This document shows, piece after piece, positions 50,126-63,654 of a stretch of DNA of 64,000 bases (positions are counted from its first letter, which is position 1; each line of letters starts with the position of its first letter). Both the position numbers and the translations under genes were made by a program. The stretch is taken from positions 16,262,001 to 16,326,000 of the forward strand of contig JAZBRI010000011.1 of NCBI GenBank assembly GCA_036874045.1. Reading direction: 5' to 3'. The notes under the pieces were generated by a model, which saw only the letters and a program-made list of their open reading frames with translations, did not search any database and was not told the DNA's origin. This stretch comes from Cymodocea nodosa. Taxonomy: Eukaryota > Streptophyta > Magnoliopsida > Alismatales > Cymodoceaceae.

Positions 50126-53100
50126 TCATACAAAGGAACTGTCGCGGGCGTACCGACCACTTGCTTCGGCACCATTTGAACCCTTAGAATCCGTAACGAA
50201 GTTGTATTTCTTACTTGATTTCCATTTCAAACCTGTCATTGAATCCGAATGCATCGAGCTTGCATGAATGGTTCTCTCACTCGTAGAACAGTCAACAAGC
50301 CCATTCTCAGCCGGCAGCTGGTTTTTACTGCTACGCGCTTTGCTATTTTCCCATGATTCAAGAATCTGCAGAAGTGAACTTTTCTCATCATTTTTTCCAA
50401 CCTTCTTTTCGGCTTTAAATTCACTGGAGTCATTTGGAGGACCGGTCTCTAGATCACTAGATTCTTCATCAGAAAGAATGACCTTCTCGAACAGTACTTG
50501 CTCCTCTTTCTTCGATTTGCTGTTTTTCTTGGTTGCTGTCTCTGTGATCGGCCCCAGTTCAGCCCACACGCTTTCTTCAGTATCAGCAGCCTTGCCTTTT
50601 CCAGCAACCGAGTCAAATAACTCCCTGGTCTCAAATTTTCCACTCCCTGAACTAGAATAGTTTCTCTCAGGCAAAATCAAGTCAAATTTTACTTTCACCC
50701 CAGGCAAGGTATTCAACATTTCTGCAAGCTTTGGGTAACCAAGCCTTCTATAATCTAGATCATATCCATACCTATCTCTAAACATTGGTTTTATGGTACT
50801 TAATAGAACTCCTGCCGGACTTCCCTCCAAAGCCTCCTTTATTAGCTTTTGGCAGTCCGATAATGTTTCATTTCGAGACCTTTGATTGGATGTCTTCTCT
50901 TCCAGATTACAAGAATTATGAAATGAACATGCTGCAAGTAAACTCTCCATGGTACTATAGCCATACAAATTAGTATCAAGAATTCTGCCATATTCCAATT
51001 CAAACTGTTTTTTGAAATCATCAACTTCAACGTTCCCATTGCCCTTGAATGCTTTACGGAACCATGCTTTAAGCTCGACCAGGTTTCTAGGCAGTGTTGA
51101 GTCAAAATTGTTGCAAGAAAAATTCTGACCCGAATCTTCCAGTTCCTGTGTCACGTGGAAAATAGACTGTGATCCTCTACTTGAAAAGATACGGCTCAAG
51201 CCATCAGATCCACAAGCATGTGATGGAATACTATTACCGGGAAGTGCAACTCTAAATGGAAATCTCTTAGAACTGCAATCCTCAACCCATTTCTTAGAAA
51301 TCAACAAATCTATTAATTGTGAAATATGGTCATCTGTGAGAGAACTAAAAACTAGTGGTCCATCCGCTTGCAGTTTCATTATCAGATGTTTTCTGGCATA
51401 TAGCATGGCATCAAAATGAGTCCTTAAATCTTGAAGTACATCAAAATGAATAACAGCATCAAACTCAAGCAATTAGCAAATAATTTTCAGATTGTCAACG
51501 GTAATGGCAAAGAGAAGATGCTTCAAAAAAAGCAAATAGAATAAATCCCCAGTTAGGTCAGTTCACAATGTCAAAAAAATGAAATATAAATCAACACCGT
51601 TTAGAAGAAAAACTCATATTAGGATTCTCACAATTAAAATGGAAGAAATATGTAACTTGCTACAAGAAACCCCCAGTTCCTGCTGAATTTAACATCTAAT
51701 TGACCGATGTATACGGATCCATACTTTTTAAGGTGACAAGGCATCCAAGCAAATCACCCTGGCTTACCGCTTCGATGCCTTGGGCTCCTAAGCATCCATT
51801 TCGATATTTTAAAAAAATTTAAGTATATTTATATATATGTTACACATATTAATAATAATCATGTATACTTTTAACTCTATTATTTACTAAATGACATTTA
51901 AATACATAAATAATCTTAATACACATCAAATTTTGAGTATATATATATATGATTATATTTTTCGATAATCTCTTATATTTCAGTGATATTCCATCAAAAG
52001 CAATTATATTTAAGTTTTTTTGCAAGGAAAAATGTTTGAAAACCTTTTAAAACATATATTATTAATTAAATGAATCTAACAAAAGATCCATTTTAATAAG
52101 ATAAAGTGAGTGAGTAGCTAAGGCGTGACACCTAGGCACCTACCTTAGAAAGTATGTACAAATCAATACAGTCTGATGGACATAGTTTTCAATCAGTAAA
52201 TGTTCGTGAAAATTGATAAATTTTGTACTTAGGCTGACCCATGTCCATCAATATGTCCGTATTCACTATGAAAGTTTTGTTTTCGCTTTCCTTCATTTGT
52301 GCATATCTATCTTATTTTCTCTCCTCACCTATTTTGATTTTCTTCTTCTTCAGCTCTCCACAGCAATTGTTGCCATTCTACCTTGGTTGACTACCCTTTT
52401 TTGCCAAAATTTATGATTCCCTGTTGTAATTTTTGCTTCTGAAATCTCTCTTATCATTTAAGGTAATTTTTTAATTTTTTCACTATTGTAAATATTTTTT
52501 CAATTTGAATTTGCAGAATTGTAGTTTTGATCTAAGGATTTCATGACAAAAGAATCCAACATCTAAGGATTTCCCAAATTTGTTTATTGATATTTAAAAC
52601 ATTATACTACTACCTAAACAATTTCTTGCACTCTGAGTCCCTAACTTAGTTTCAAAGTATATTGTGTTTTTAGTATCATAAATGCCTAGAAAAAAAATTA
52701 ATTATTTGTAGATGTATATTATTGATTATCTTAGCCTGTCCTAGAATTCCATACCAAAATTCACATTTTGGCATTTTTGTAGACTTCCATATTTTTCACA
52801 AATTTCTACTTACATTTCCATCAAAGTCCAACACATGTCAGTTTTTCATCAAACTGAAGTTCAACATGACATCAATGTAAAATACCTTGTGATAGGTCAA
52901 ATTAATCTTTAAAAATTCAGAAACATGGTACTCAAAATTCACTCATATGGTACATTGAAAAAATGTTACGTTTTCTCTGTAACATATTTTTAATGCTAAA
53001 CATATAGACATACTAAATAGAATTGCTCCATAAAGAAAGATAAAGGTCTCGGGCTGCCGGCGGTCCCATTGTTCACTGCTTTTGGCAGTGTCTTGCATTT

Positions 53101-56100
53101 TGGATTTTTTATTGTATTTTGTTGTTTTGAGTTGTAGCCCTTTATTTTTTTTGCTTTTCTGGGTCCTAACCTTCTTACTTGAAACACATCTTAATTGGTT
53201 TTGGTTTAGTCTACCTACAGTTTGTGTACGTTTCCTTATTTTCTCGTCTTTATCTATCTTCCTACTGCAAGCACAAATAAAAATGTAGGTTACAAAATGA
53301 ATCATTATACACAACAATCACGGCATATCTCAATAGCAAAGAATGTTGACCACCATGTAAATTTTGGGTTTCCCTTTTATGCTAAGCTGGGATTACTTAT
53401 GAGTTGATCTTTCTAGAATGTCCACCTTCTACACTTTCCATCTTTGCATTCATGTGTTTCCTCATTGTCACTTTTATCATTCACTAGTATATAAAAGTTG
53501 TGTCATCACACTATTAACTAGATTCGTTAAAGTGAATGTTCATGCATTTTAGATACCTTACAAGGTGTCAAAGATTCCCTAATAGTTCCTTTGGGGAAGC
53601 TCCAAACTGGAAGAAAAGGTGATTGTAGTTAACAGGGCTAATTGTTGCCTAACAAAAGTAGAAAGGTGCTCAGCATCAAGTATGTAAGGTACCGGTCTAC
53701 TGTAACTAAACTTAAGCATCTTTAGGAAGTTGTTGCAAAAATACTTTAAGCATCTTTGGGAAGTTATTACAAGAAAACACGCTTTATGTAAAATAGGCCC
53801 AGGTACATTATTAATCATTGTCCATTCTAAGCTCTTAAGGTGTTTTCTGCTTTGTGTGTATCGAAAAGAATCCTGGGAAGCAGAACAATGGCAAAGACAA
53901 TTTACATGGATTGCTATTGGTTGTGGAGATAGAGACGTTACTATGGCTTGATCCATTACTCTCAATTGAGGAGACCAATCTATGGGCTTCATACCTCACC
54001 CTATCTAGCTAATACGAGCATACATCTCAAGATGAAGAATAATGAACCTATTTAAGCACTATCAAGTTAACATATGCCCATCTTATCTGAATATCTTGGC
54101 TGAAATATGACACAAACAGCTGAGGTCACTTCAAAACAAATTGAACACACCCATTGCACGAGAATCCCATCAATGTGTAGTCTAGAAAGAGTATAATTTA
54201 CATAACCATACCTCCATAAATGGAAAAATTATTTCCTAAGATTTAAATCAGACATCCAAGTCACAATAAAGCAATGTTGTCATTGTACTGAGGCCCATCC
54301 TCTCACTTGAAAACAAATATTTGGCTGCAAATTGTAGTTGCATTAGTCAAAACTCTGCCTAATTTTCATTCTTAGTTACATGTTCATATAACTAACCAAA
54401 ATTTAACTACATTTTGAAATAATGTTTGAAATACTACGCCAAATCAGATCAAATTTTGAAACTGGAAAAAAAATTGTCAAATCTCTATTCAACAAATTAT
54501 GCATTTCAGCTGATCAGAATTGCTTTTCCTGCAATAATACTACTTGGAGTTAGAAAGAGATGGGAACGAACTACCAGCAAAACTCCAATATACACATCAA
54601 GAAAAAGTTAAAAAATACTAGCAGGCAAAGAAAACCAAGGATAATGTTGAATAGATGACAAAGAAACAAAACTTTTGCAGAAATATAATAATTGACATGT
54701 ACCTTGTCATTGCTTTTGAGACAAGTTCTGATCCCTTTGGAGACCTCAAAAATGTCTCCAATGAATCCCAAAAATGGCCTTCTGAAAACAAGTGATGAGT
54801 TTCTGTACTAAGATTTGAATTGATTGCTTCTTCAAAATGTTCTTTTTGACCATTCTTACTTTGATTGCCACTAATTTCACTCATTGATGATAAATTCAAA
54901 TGTTCATGGCGACTCTCAACTGTAAAAACGTTTTCACTTTTTGGCAAGGCTTTTTCTGATTCTTTTGACTTCTTGCTGACGGATACAGGCAAATTATCAG
55001 AGTTCTCATATTTATCCTTTTTTCCCTTACGCTGAAATAAACTACCTAGGCTCCTCCAAATCCTTCGAAAGATGCCCTCTTTATTGTTTTCTGACTCGAC
55101 AAAACTACCCTTCTTATCAGTACCATCTGAACTGCCACTTTCAGGTAGCGTAGGCATAACAGCATCTCCCCCTGAAGTATCACGAAGGGAGTCATTACTG
55201 GTAAGGTTGGTGCCTGACTTAATGTTTCTGATACTGGCCTTTGAGTCATAAACTTTAGATGAATTTGTGTCACCTAAATTGTTGTATTTATGTGGAGTGG
55301 ACATTAAAGCACCTCCCATTGGAGCATCCTGTACCATATCATTGTTAACAAGGCTCGTGTCTGCACTAATTTTTCTCTTACTGGTCTTTGCATTGTTGCC
55401 TTTTTGTGAAGTAGGCACCTTTGCATCTGCTTTTGCACTCCCCTCACCACTTACCGACTGATCTTTGTCCCCACAATCAACTGATTCATCTGGAAATCTT
55501 GAACCAGCCAGAACTGATTCTCTTGATTTACCACGAGCACTGTATGCCACAAGGTCACTTTCACCGGTTGGGTGTGGTTTGACTGTTGCAATATCAGATA
55601 GTGAGGAAACAAGGGATGATAACTTCTTATGTCCAAAATAATCCTTGTCAAAATAGGATCCGCTTCTCCTTAGCTCATTATATAACTCACAAATGGTAAC
55701 TCCGTTAGGTTTGGACGCTAATATCTGGCCAATTTTATTGACTAAAGCCTTGGGAACCTGCCTGGGCTTTGATTCAGCAACTTCTTTGACAGAGTCTTCT
55801 GAATATGGAAGAATACTTTCCTCAATATCCAAAAAAGGATCGTGAAGTGCATTCTTGCAGTGTCCATACCAGGAACCATACATCCCATCTGGAGGATGGT
55901 TGAAATGCTTGCCTATCAGCTCCTCACCCCTAACCAGTTCATTCCAATGCCACATGATTGTTGCAGCACTGAAAAGGGCATTTGAGGCACGATCAGTACC
56001 AGCAATCAAAATATTATAGTTGCTCATCCGAAGTCGATGTAAGATAGAAGCGAAGTCTTTATCCCCTGATATGAGAAAGAAATGAGCAGGAGGAGGGTTC

Positions 56101-57006
56101 TGAGCAACCCAATAGACGAGATCAGCTAGTATGGACCTGTCGGTGCTATTCTTTCCACCTGCACCGAAATGTTAATGCTACATAAACATCAGCATGAATT
56201 GACAACGAAGAGGTCCTTGGATCGTTTTAACAGTTCCATCTATTCTTTTCAAAAGAAAAAAACAGTTCAACGCTGAGAGAGTGAAAATCACACCGTCCAC
56301 ACTGCCCCCATTCTACCAAGATTTATCTCAAAACAACAAATTCTTTTTTCAATATCAAAACAACAAAATTCAAAAAAAAAAAAAAAAACCTCTGGCGAAA
56401 GCAGAATTTTGACATAAATATCTGATGATATTCAATACTTTTACGAAAATTCGAAACAACCCATTCTAAATCCATAAAGATTCACTAGGACATTGCTATA
56501 ATCCTCAAAAAATTCATAACCTAAAAAATTATTATTTTCAAGAACGAAAAAAAAAAAGCCATTCATGATTAGCCGGAAGGAAAAAAAAAAGGTAAAAAGA
56601 TAATAACAAAAATGGGGCCAGAAGTTGGTGACTTACAATTAGGAACATGATTGAGGGAAATGCCCGTCGTGCAGAGAGCGTCCTGCGTAGCATGGCTGAG
56701 CTGCAAGACGTTCCCGAACGCCGTGATCGTGACGGGTCCCTTGATGCCCTTGGAACGCAGCGCCGTCGTAATCCGATGGGCGACGCGGTAGGGGCTGATG
56801 CCGGTTGGGATCGCGCAGTTCTCGATGTCCCACCAGACGGTGACCTTGACGGCCTTGCTGTCGTCATCGTGCCGCTGTTTCCAGGCGGAAGAGGGGGAGG
56901 AGTAGGAGGAGGCGGCGATGGTGTTGGTAGATAAGGGGGAGGCAGGGCGGAGGACGGAAGGCGAGGTGGAGAAGTAAAGGAGTAGTCGGGGAGCAGGGGA
57001 TCTCAT
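50126..57006 (-). CDS. NYN nuclease and LOTUS (OST-HTH) domain protein, MARF1-like
   Basis: Three exons on the - strand, 57006-56637, 56158-54703 and 51422-50126, give 1040 residues. Residues 1-45 are Arg/Ser/Leu-rich and low in acidic residues, an organelle presequence or disordered leader. The NYN (PIN-fold) domain covers about 48-195, with VTVWWDIENCAIP, STDRSILADLVYW and HFFLISGDKDFASIL supplying the acidic residues that usually bind metal. A first LOTUS domain starts at about 256 (VPKALVNKIGQILASKPNGV). Two more occur near 723-775 and 795-857 (LIKEALEGSPAGVLLSTIKP). The rest is acidic and disordered. Animal MARF1 has the same NYN-plus-LOTUS build and destabilises mRNAs in oocytes; the plant proteins are little characterised. 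The exon 2-3 junction (AG|G at 51422) is inferred by phase and is the weakest point. Confidence 0.85.
51722..52154. mobile_element. Non-autonomous element with short terminal inverted repeats
   Basis: The left end reads TACTTTTTAAGGT at 51722-51734 and the right end is its complement with one mismatch (ACCTTAGAAAGTA, 52142-52154). Next to both ends lie AGGC/CCTAGG-type strings (AAGGCATCC; CACCTAGGCACC). The middle is A/T-rich and non-coding. No target-site duplication is clear. It sits in intron 2 of the NYN/LOTUS gene. Confidence 0.55.
53579..53992 (-). pseudogene. Coding-like repeat fragment within NYN/LOTUS intron 2
   Basis: An open frame of 137 codons on the - strand has balanced, protein-like composition (KPIDWSPQLRVMDQAIVTSL; SRKHLKSLEWTMINNV). 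It has no upstream or downstream partner exon that I can see, and a short internal duplication of AAGCATCTTT (about 53713 and 53748). I do not recognise a domain. A fragment of a mobile-element protein is the likeliest reading. Confidence 0.3.
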
Positions 57007-60000
57007 GGCAACGAGGTGGAGCTTAGATAGGGTTCCGAACTGTGGGTGGTGGCAAATGAAGGTTGGGTGGGTTTCCAGCCACCGGAGTTGGTCAGTTGGG
57101 AGGGAGTTCGATGGCGCAAAACCCTCCTTCCGCGAGAGCAAAACCCCATACAAGTCTTTTATCCGAATTTCCAGACTAATGATTAATAATTTTGTTATAC
57201 AACTTCATTATCGATGTTCAATACGAATTCATCGTTCATTCATCAAATTAAAGTATAATTTATAAATTCTATTTTGTCTTCATTTATGTCCAAAATATCA
57301 TTTAATTCTTTATAAACTTAAGTTTTAACTTCGCTAACAATTTCTTCGACATTCTTATTTTAGTTCTGTAAATTTTCCTTATTTCCACTATAGATTTCAT
57401 AACAATCTTTCTTCTTCTTTCTTATCATCCTCTATATCCTCGTTTCAAGACATCCAACAAGACCGTCCTAAAATTTTCCTAATACAAATAATCATTTCAT
57501 TCTAAAAGTTTATTTATATTTTCGTCTAATTTCCATATTCTTTCTTAGAAGAAGTTTTAAGCAAGGCCCAGAACATTGTTACGTTCAACAACGTCATTTC
57601 AAGCTTCTTCCCACACTTCCTGGGCAAAGATCAATATCCCGCTTTATATTTATGGACAGTCAATAACGTAGGACGCAGATTTTGCCGGCTTTGGTGTTCA
57701 TATGGCCACACCTGCATGTAACCGAGGAAACATATTATCAAGTTCCCAAAGCTATGACACAACGGACGAGTGACAGACGACGAATTAAGAATATCGACCT
57801 TATACAACCAATGAAGCAGACAAATTCGATAAAGAAATTCAACGAGAAGAGTCTACCTTATCTCTTCGAAGACATGATAAATTTGAAACGTTTCAAAGAA
57901 ATGTACTGATTAAGATTTAATGTTTAGGATTTGAGATTTGCACGGGAGAAAGCACGCAAAGGGCATATTTCTCGTTCACATGCCATAGTTGCACCAACAA
58001 AGAAGATCACAACAATTGATACAATTCTATATATATTCACAAAATTTACATGATTTCATATAACAATTTATATACACATTTTCCCTTCGCACGGGGAAAT
58101 TTCAACGAGAAGAGTCTACAAGATCTCTAAGAAGATATCTGATAAAAGTGGAACAATACAAAGAAAAATTAAAATTTCAGATTTTAAGTCTAGGACTTAA
58201 AGCTTACAACGATACAGACATCTGCAAGGTGCCACTCAAACAATTAATCGACGTAAATGGGAGAAAACATGTAAAGGGCATAGTCCTCATTAACAAGCCA
58301 AAATTGCACCAACAAAGGAGATGACAAGATTTGATAAAATTATATATATCTTCATACAAATTACATGATTTCATATAATAATTTATACACATTCACAAAT
58401 TTTACATTTTTTACTGCACACGACCTTAAGACAAAACAGCTGTATGGGGAGCACAACTTTCTAAATTAGAACTAATGCAATATTGAGGTTAATTAAGGAT
58501 ACTACAACAATAGCAATCATCGATCATTCAATGAATAGATCCCACTATAAAGCCATCCATTATAGAAATACTTTCTTCAAATCTAAGCAAAAAATTATCA
58601 TCACGGAAAACTAAATCCCAGCTTATAGGATCGATAAACATGAATACCATCGTGTGCAGCTCTCGATGATATAAAAACCAATAGCAACAACCTTAAAGAG
58701 GAACCGAGAAAAACCAACAAAAACTAGCCAGCAACAACACTGTAAACATACTAAAACAAGCGACGTTGAGCATAATCGTGTAATGCAAGAGCTTCGTTGC
58801 TTCTAGCCATTCAAGAAGGCCACAGCACAAATCTAAAATCCTGTGAAAAGATATTAAATAGGCATACACTTCACCTGTTAACACGGATAAGATAGTACAG
58901 TCAAGCATACAAACCGTGATTAAATAGATTCAAAGAGAAACCCTAAGAAGAAGCATGCAGGGTACCATGTCGTGAAACAAGATCAAAGCAACAATAGCCA
59001 ATAACCGGGCCTGCGCATACAAATGGGACGAACGGATCCAAATGTTTAGCAAAAATAACTAGCAGAAAGCAAGAATAATTACTTCGACAAACAACGAAGT
59101 AAACATTCCTGGAACATATGCCGGTAAAAGAGTTACAAACCGAAGAAAAGCCCTCAGATCTCATAGCTTAACCATTCATCTACGGTAAGAGAGTGGTTCT
59201 CCCCAGGAGATTTTCGACATCATCGATGTTAATGGTTGGCCTCGTGGTGGTGTTGATGGTAATGGAAGTGAAAACGGGAGTGGAAAAAATGCGGATAAAT
59301 ATGTTTTGGTGATGATATGGAATGAGGGGGTGTCTGTCTTGAATCTCAAGAGGAGAAACCACTCAACCGCTCCAGAAGTATGTTTTTCCATCATTGGGCA
59401 CAAGAACGGCATAATCAAACTAAAAAATACAACAATAAAATACCAAAAATATACCGACAAATAGAAGCCGTCAGATTCCATGCTCAGAATTTCACCTCGG
59501 CCTCCATCCCTAGCGATCAAGTTGTTATTGTTGTCGTTGATGCCAAAACCAGTGGCAGTGGCAATCAAAGCAACAGCAGCAGCAGCAACAGAAGTTGGAA
59601 GAAGAAGAAGAAGAAGAAGAAGAAGAAGAAGAGATCGTATAGGGGGAAACACAAAGGTGAAATCCAAGCCATCACCCGGCGCAAATGATTTTACAATAAC
59701 AGGGCCATAAACGCATATCATCACAACAAAAAAGCAACAAAAGAAACTCGAAATGTTGAATCGGATAACGAAAATTTCATCTCAGAAAGGCCAAATCGTC
59801 GCTACGAGGGCAATGGCGGCGACGACCATCGGGAAGACAGAAGGCCAGTAGGGAACTAGGGTAGACCGAAAACGTCTGAACATATTTCACACTTTCATTG
59901 ATATACCCCAAACTTTCATTATTATTACGGACCTCACCCTATACAACTTGGGCTTATGCCGTGGATAACATATTGCTGACTTCATGGGCCGGACCCCGTT

Positions 60001-61682
60001 GATGCACTTATCCAATCATGTTTATGTAACACACGCTCTTCGCATGTGAAGAGCCGCATTTTTTATTATAATAGTTGTTTTTCTAGCCAGCTACAACAAA
60101 TAGTTAATAAAGGGCAACGACATCAATATTTAATAAACATAAAAGTTTTCAACATCATACAAATAATAAATTACATATCCATCAAGATTCAAATATATGT
60201 ATATTTCTCTCGTCTTGATCTGCATCGTCAAGTTGTAGACACAGTCGTCACTTTTGAGTTCAAGTAATTAAACGAGAAGAGAAAAGAGAGGAAGAGAGAG
60301 AGAGAGAGAGGAAGGTCGACGCCAACCAATTCATCGTATTTGTTTGTAGAAAAGTACAAGTATGCATTGATTTTGATACGTCAGCAGTAGAAGTGTAGTT
60401 TCTATTTTTAACGATTGTAATTTTTTTATATTGACATAAAAAATTTAACTGTATGGTAGAAATTTTTTATGATTATTAAAATATATTTTTAAGTGTAATA
60501 ATAATAATAATAATTATTATTATTATTATAGTGCGAATAACCGTTGGGATTGTTTATCAAGTAATTCTTAAAAAGCATCCTTTGAAACGGTATCTATCGA
60601 AAATAGCCACTTCTAAGAATTAAAGTTCTATCTTATTATCTGTTTATGTACAAATTAGCCTGCTACCTCTCAAGTCAATTTACTAATCCACAAGTATTAT
60701 TTATCTATTTACCTACAAATTTAATACAATATATAACTAAAGTTATCCAATATCCATATTCTACCCCGCGTATTTAAACTTGATATAAGCGAACTTAAAC
60801 ATAATTTTGAGTGGATTTAAATAAACAAATTTAAGTTGCTCGATTATCACCCTAGATCATAAATTTGATATTTATTTCCTCTATTTAGATAATTTTATAT
60901 GGGTCATGGATTTTGTTTGACGGCACGTGAGTTACCGTCAAATATTTATCCTGACACCTTCCACCCTCGTCTGCTTTCCTACTTTTGCATCGCTTCACAT
61001 GTGAGTCGTCGCCGTCGCCTTCAGATCTCTGTCTTCCGTCTCTTCTAGACTTTACCACAGATTTATGTGCATTACATATACAAAATCGTGAAATACCAAT
61101 TTAATGCCAAAAGGTGGCGGGCAGGACAGCAGAGTCAGACATTACAAGAGCAAAACCCAACCAATATAATAAAACAAACGTAAGCTGTTGGAAGAGAAGA
61201 GCTTTCGGGCAGTGGTGGACTGGCATGCTCGTAGAAGGAAGGGCAGCTTCGTCCTTCAACGATTGCAGTACGTAACCAGAGCAGTAAACTGTCCGCATGG
61301 AAAGTTAAAGAAAACGGCTAAATTACAAATATTGGACTACCACTACAATCAGCCACTTGTTCATGTTCTGCAACTTCATCTCCAACTCATGAGTTCCATG
61401 GCAACATTAGCAGTAATAGGTTTTTCCATCCCCTTCCATGGAACATGGCGAGCACAACATGTTACGGTTGAAAGCTGAATAGATTATCACTAACTCACAG
61501 GACCAAGAAAAGAAGGGGGGATGGGGGAATGGGAAATGAAGTAAATGGCCAACAATTCCAGTGGACAGATGAATGTTGCAGCATAATGGGGGGGGGGGAA
61601 GTACTTCAGATACATCAGTAGCATAATAGATCCCAAACAACTTTCACTACATGCCGCCTTCTGCGATTCCTACCATCCTTGT
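57007..61682. other. Gene-poor region between NYN/LOTUS and tubby-like genes
   Basis: No gene is recognised in 4.7 kb. A diverged duplication lies at 57838-58392. The part from 58600 to 59860 is less AT-rich and has - strand open frames of 71-182 codons, the longest containing a Leu run encoded by a (GAA)n tract at 59598-59632; these look accidental, but a non-coding or short-peptide transcript is possible. Other runs: (AG)n at about 60293-60310, a palindromic (AAT)n(ATT)n at about 60499-60530 and a G run at 61588-61597. Confidence 0.4.
57838..58392. repeat. Diverged direct duplication, about 245-290 bp per copy
   Basis: Copy 1 (57838-58080) and copy 2 (58101-58392) both start TTCAACGAGAAGAGTCTAC. 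Both then contain AAAGGGCATA, TTGCACCAACAAAG, TATATAT with TTCA and ACATGATTTCATATAA in the same order. Spacing has drifted through small insertions, so the event is old. Confidence 0.8.
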
Positions 61683-63654
61683 TTATTCACAAGCAAGTTT
61701 TGTGTCAAAGCTACTCAAGCAAATCGCGAAAGCCTGGAAGGCAGACAAAGGGTACCTATAGTCCATGGTAAACATGTCCTTCCCCACCTTGCCGAACTGC
61801 AGAATGATCTTGTCATGCTCCGGTGGTGGTGCAGGTTGTGACGGTGTTGGAGCCCCAGCAGAGGGCTGCGTTGCGGCGATCAGCTGGAAATTCTTTACAG
61901 ATGCAACGGTAACTCGGCCACGGAAGTTCAAGCACCAACATTGCAATTGCTCATGCCACCTTGGTGGTTTGTTTCGGAGAACCAAAGGCCTCTCCTTGCT
62001 CTCCTCTTCATCCTCAACCCCTCTAGAACCTCCGGCAATGTCCGAGAAGCGGGCACTACCGAATTCTGTTGAGTGATCCACGATGGAAGATTTTGAGAAG
62101 GACATGCTGCGAAAAGAATCCTCAAGAGAGTGCGGCATCAGGTTCTCAGGCTGGCCGGGGACAATGCCCCCGGCATCAAGACACGAAGCAGGAATAGAGT
62201 ACATGGTACAATGCATGCGGCGTGGCCCTCTTGTTCCCAGGACATTCAGCTCATACATCACCTGGGCTATGTTATAGCTCCCTGAGGGAACTTTGGGAGA
62301 GACTTTCTTGGAGTAGGATCTGCGGCTTGTCCGACCTGGTTGAGATTGAATGCAGGCGTTATATGGGGGTTGGGTGTCGTAGATGATGAATTTCGTGCCG
62401 AGGAAATTTGACCTGTGAATAAACAATCAGATTTGATTAAGATGTTCCATATTGGCAAGGATGTTTCATAGTGAAATTTGATTAACAGGCAGCGACTCCT
62501 GAAGCAAATCTTGTTACCTTAACTTGCCTATGTAAGTATTGCTGGATCTAGATATGTTATCTGCGTCCATGGAGATCACATACTCCGTACATGTTGTTCG
62601 TCTTACCCTTTTTGCAGACAGGAGAAACTTCCCATTCTCCACAAGCAAAGCTGCAAAATGCTTGGTAAGTGACCAAAAACTTTGAATGGTAATGCCCAAC
62701 AGCAGAACAAGCAAGGATTTAAAGAAACAAACAAGATTCAAGAGATTGCTACAATATTTTGTGGTCAACCGATTTTCATGATTGCATCCCATCCCCATCA
62801 TAACATTTAATTAAGAAAAGCTATTGCTAAGACATAAATCTATTGCTCTTATTGCAATACGAGAATGAGGATCAGTTTCAAGAAAATGAGTGCTTCAACC
62901 TTCATAAACTACTAAAACGCTAGTTGACCTTACTGCAACCAACATGGCATTAATGTAAATGTAAACAAGGAGACAGAAAATCAGAGCATGGACAGGGACC
63001 TAAATTTGTATGAATAAGAAGATAGTTTTTTTTTAAAAAAGCTTGATGAAGTTGCTCACCAGGGCTAAGGCAGAGAAAAAGATGATAAGTTAAATTTGAT
63101 TTGTCTCTCTTGATGAAGCACTGAATGGTTCCATCACGGTGTCCAGGCTGTGAGACAATTACCAAGAAAACTTTAGGTGTAGATCACATGTGATCGGATT
63201 GAATATTACAAAATCTGGGTGATAACAACGAAAACTTGCTACTTAAGAAACAAATTTTTGGGAAGAATTTTCTCAAAGCATAGACGTATCCTTGAAATAA
63301 ACCTACCTGCTTCAGAGACACTGGAAATGTAAGCTTCCCACAGAACTCTGGACTTCTCACAATTTCTTTACACATCTCACGCCATGCTCTACATACTGCA
63401 GCACAAGCAACAACATGCTTGCGTGAAGGCCATGTACTCTCACTTGCCTCTAACCTCTTGATCACATCACGGAGTAACTCAGGTGGAAGACTTGCCCATC
63501 TACTATCCTGAATAACCAAAGCATGGTCATGCAATTCATGAACAGAAGCTTGACATTTACCACGACCATGGCCGGTAAGCTTAAACTCAAAGCTTCTCCT
63601 AGATAAGCTGCCAATGCTGTCCCTCACATCACGAACAATGCTGCGGAATGACAT
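61683..63654 (-). CDS. TULP: Tubby-like F-box protein
   Basis: Four exons on the - strand, 63654-63307, 63147-63060, 62650-62518 and 62412-61683, give 432 residues with phases in agreement. The N-terminus [20 protein letters not shown] is typical of plant tubby-like proteins. An F-box spans about 54-110 ([35 protein letters not shown]). The tubby domain begins after [21 protein letters not shown] at about 117 and holds [38 protein letters not shown] and the C-terminal signature [16 protein letters not shown]. Between these is a Ser/Glu-rich insert (about 310-350). The domain binds PI(4,5)P2, tethering the protein to the plasma membrane; stress-induced release is reported for several members. 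The F-box suggests an SCF substrate adaptor contacting SKP1-like proteins. Which TLP number applies cannot be decided here. Confidence 0.94.

Noticed and set aside
59176-59724. 182-codon - strand frame with a leucine run
   Set aside because: The leucine run comes from the (GAA)n microsatellite and the rest has no domain or consistent composition.
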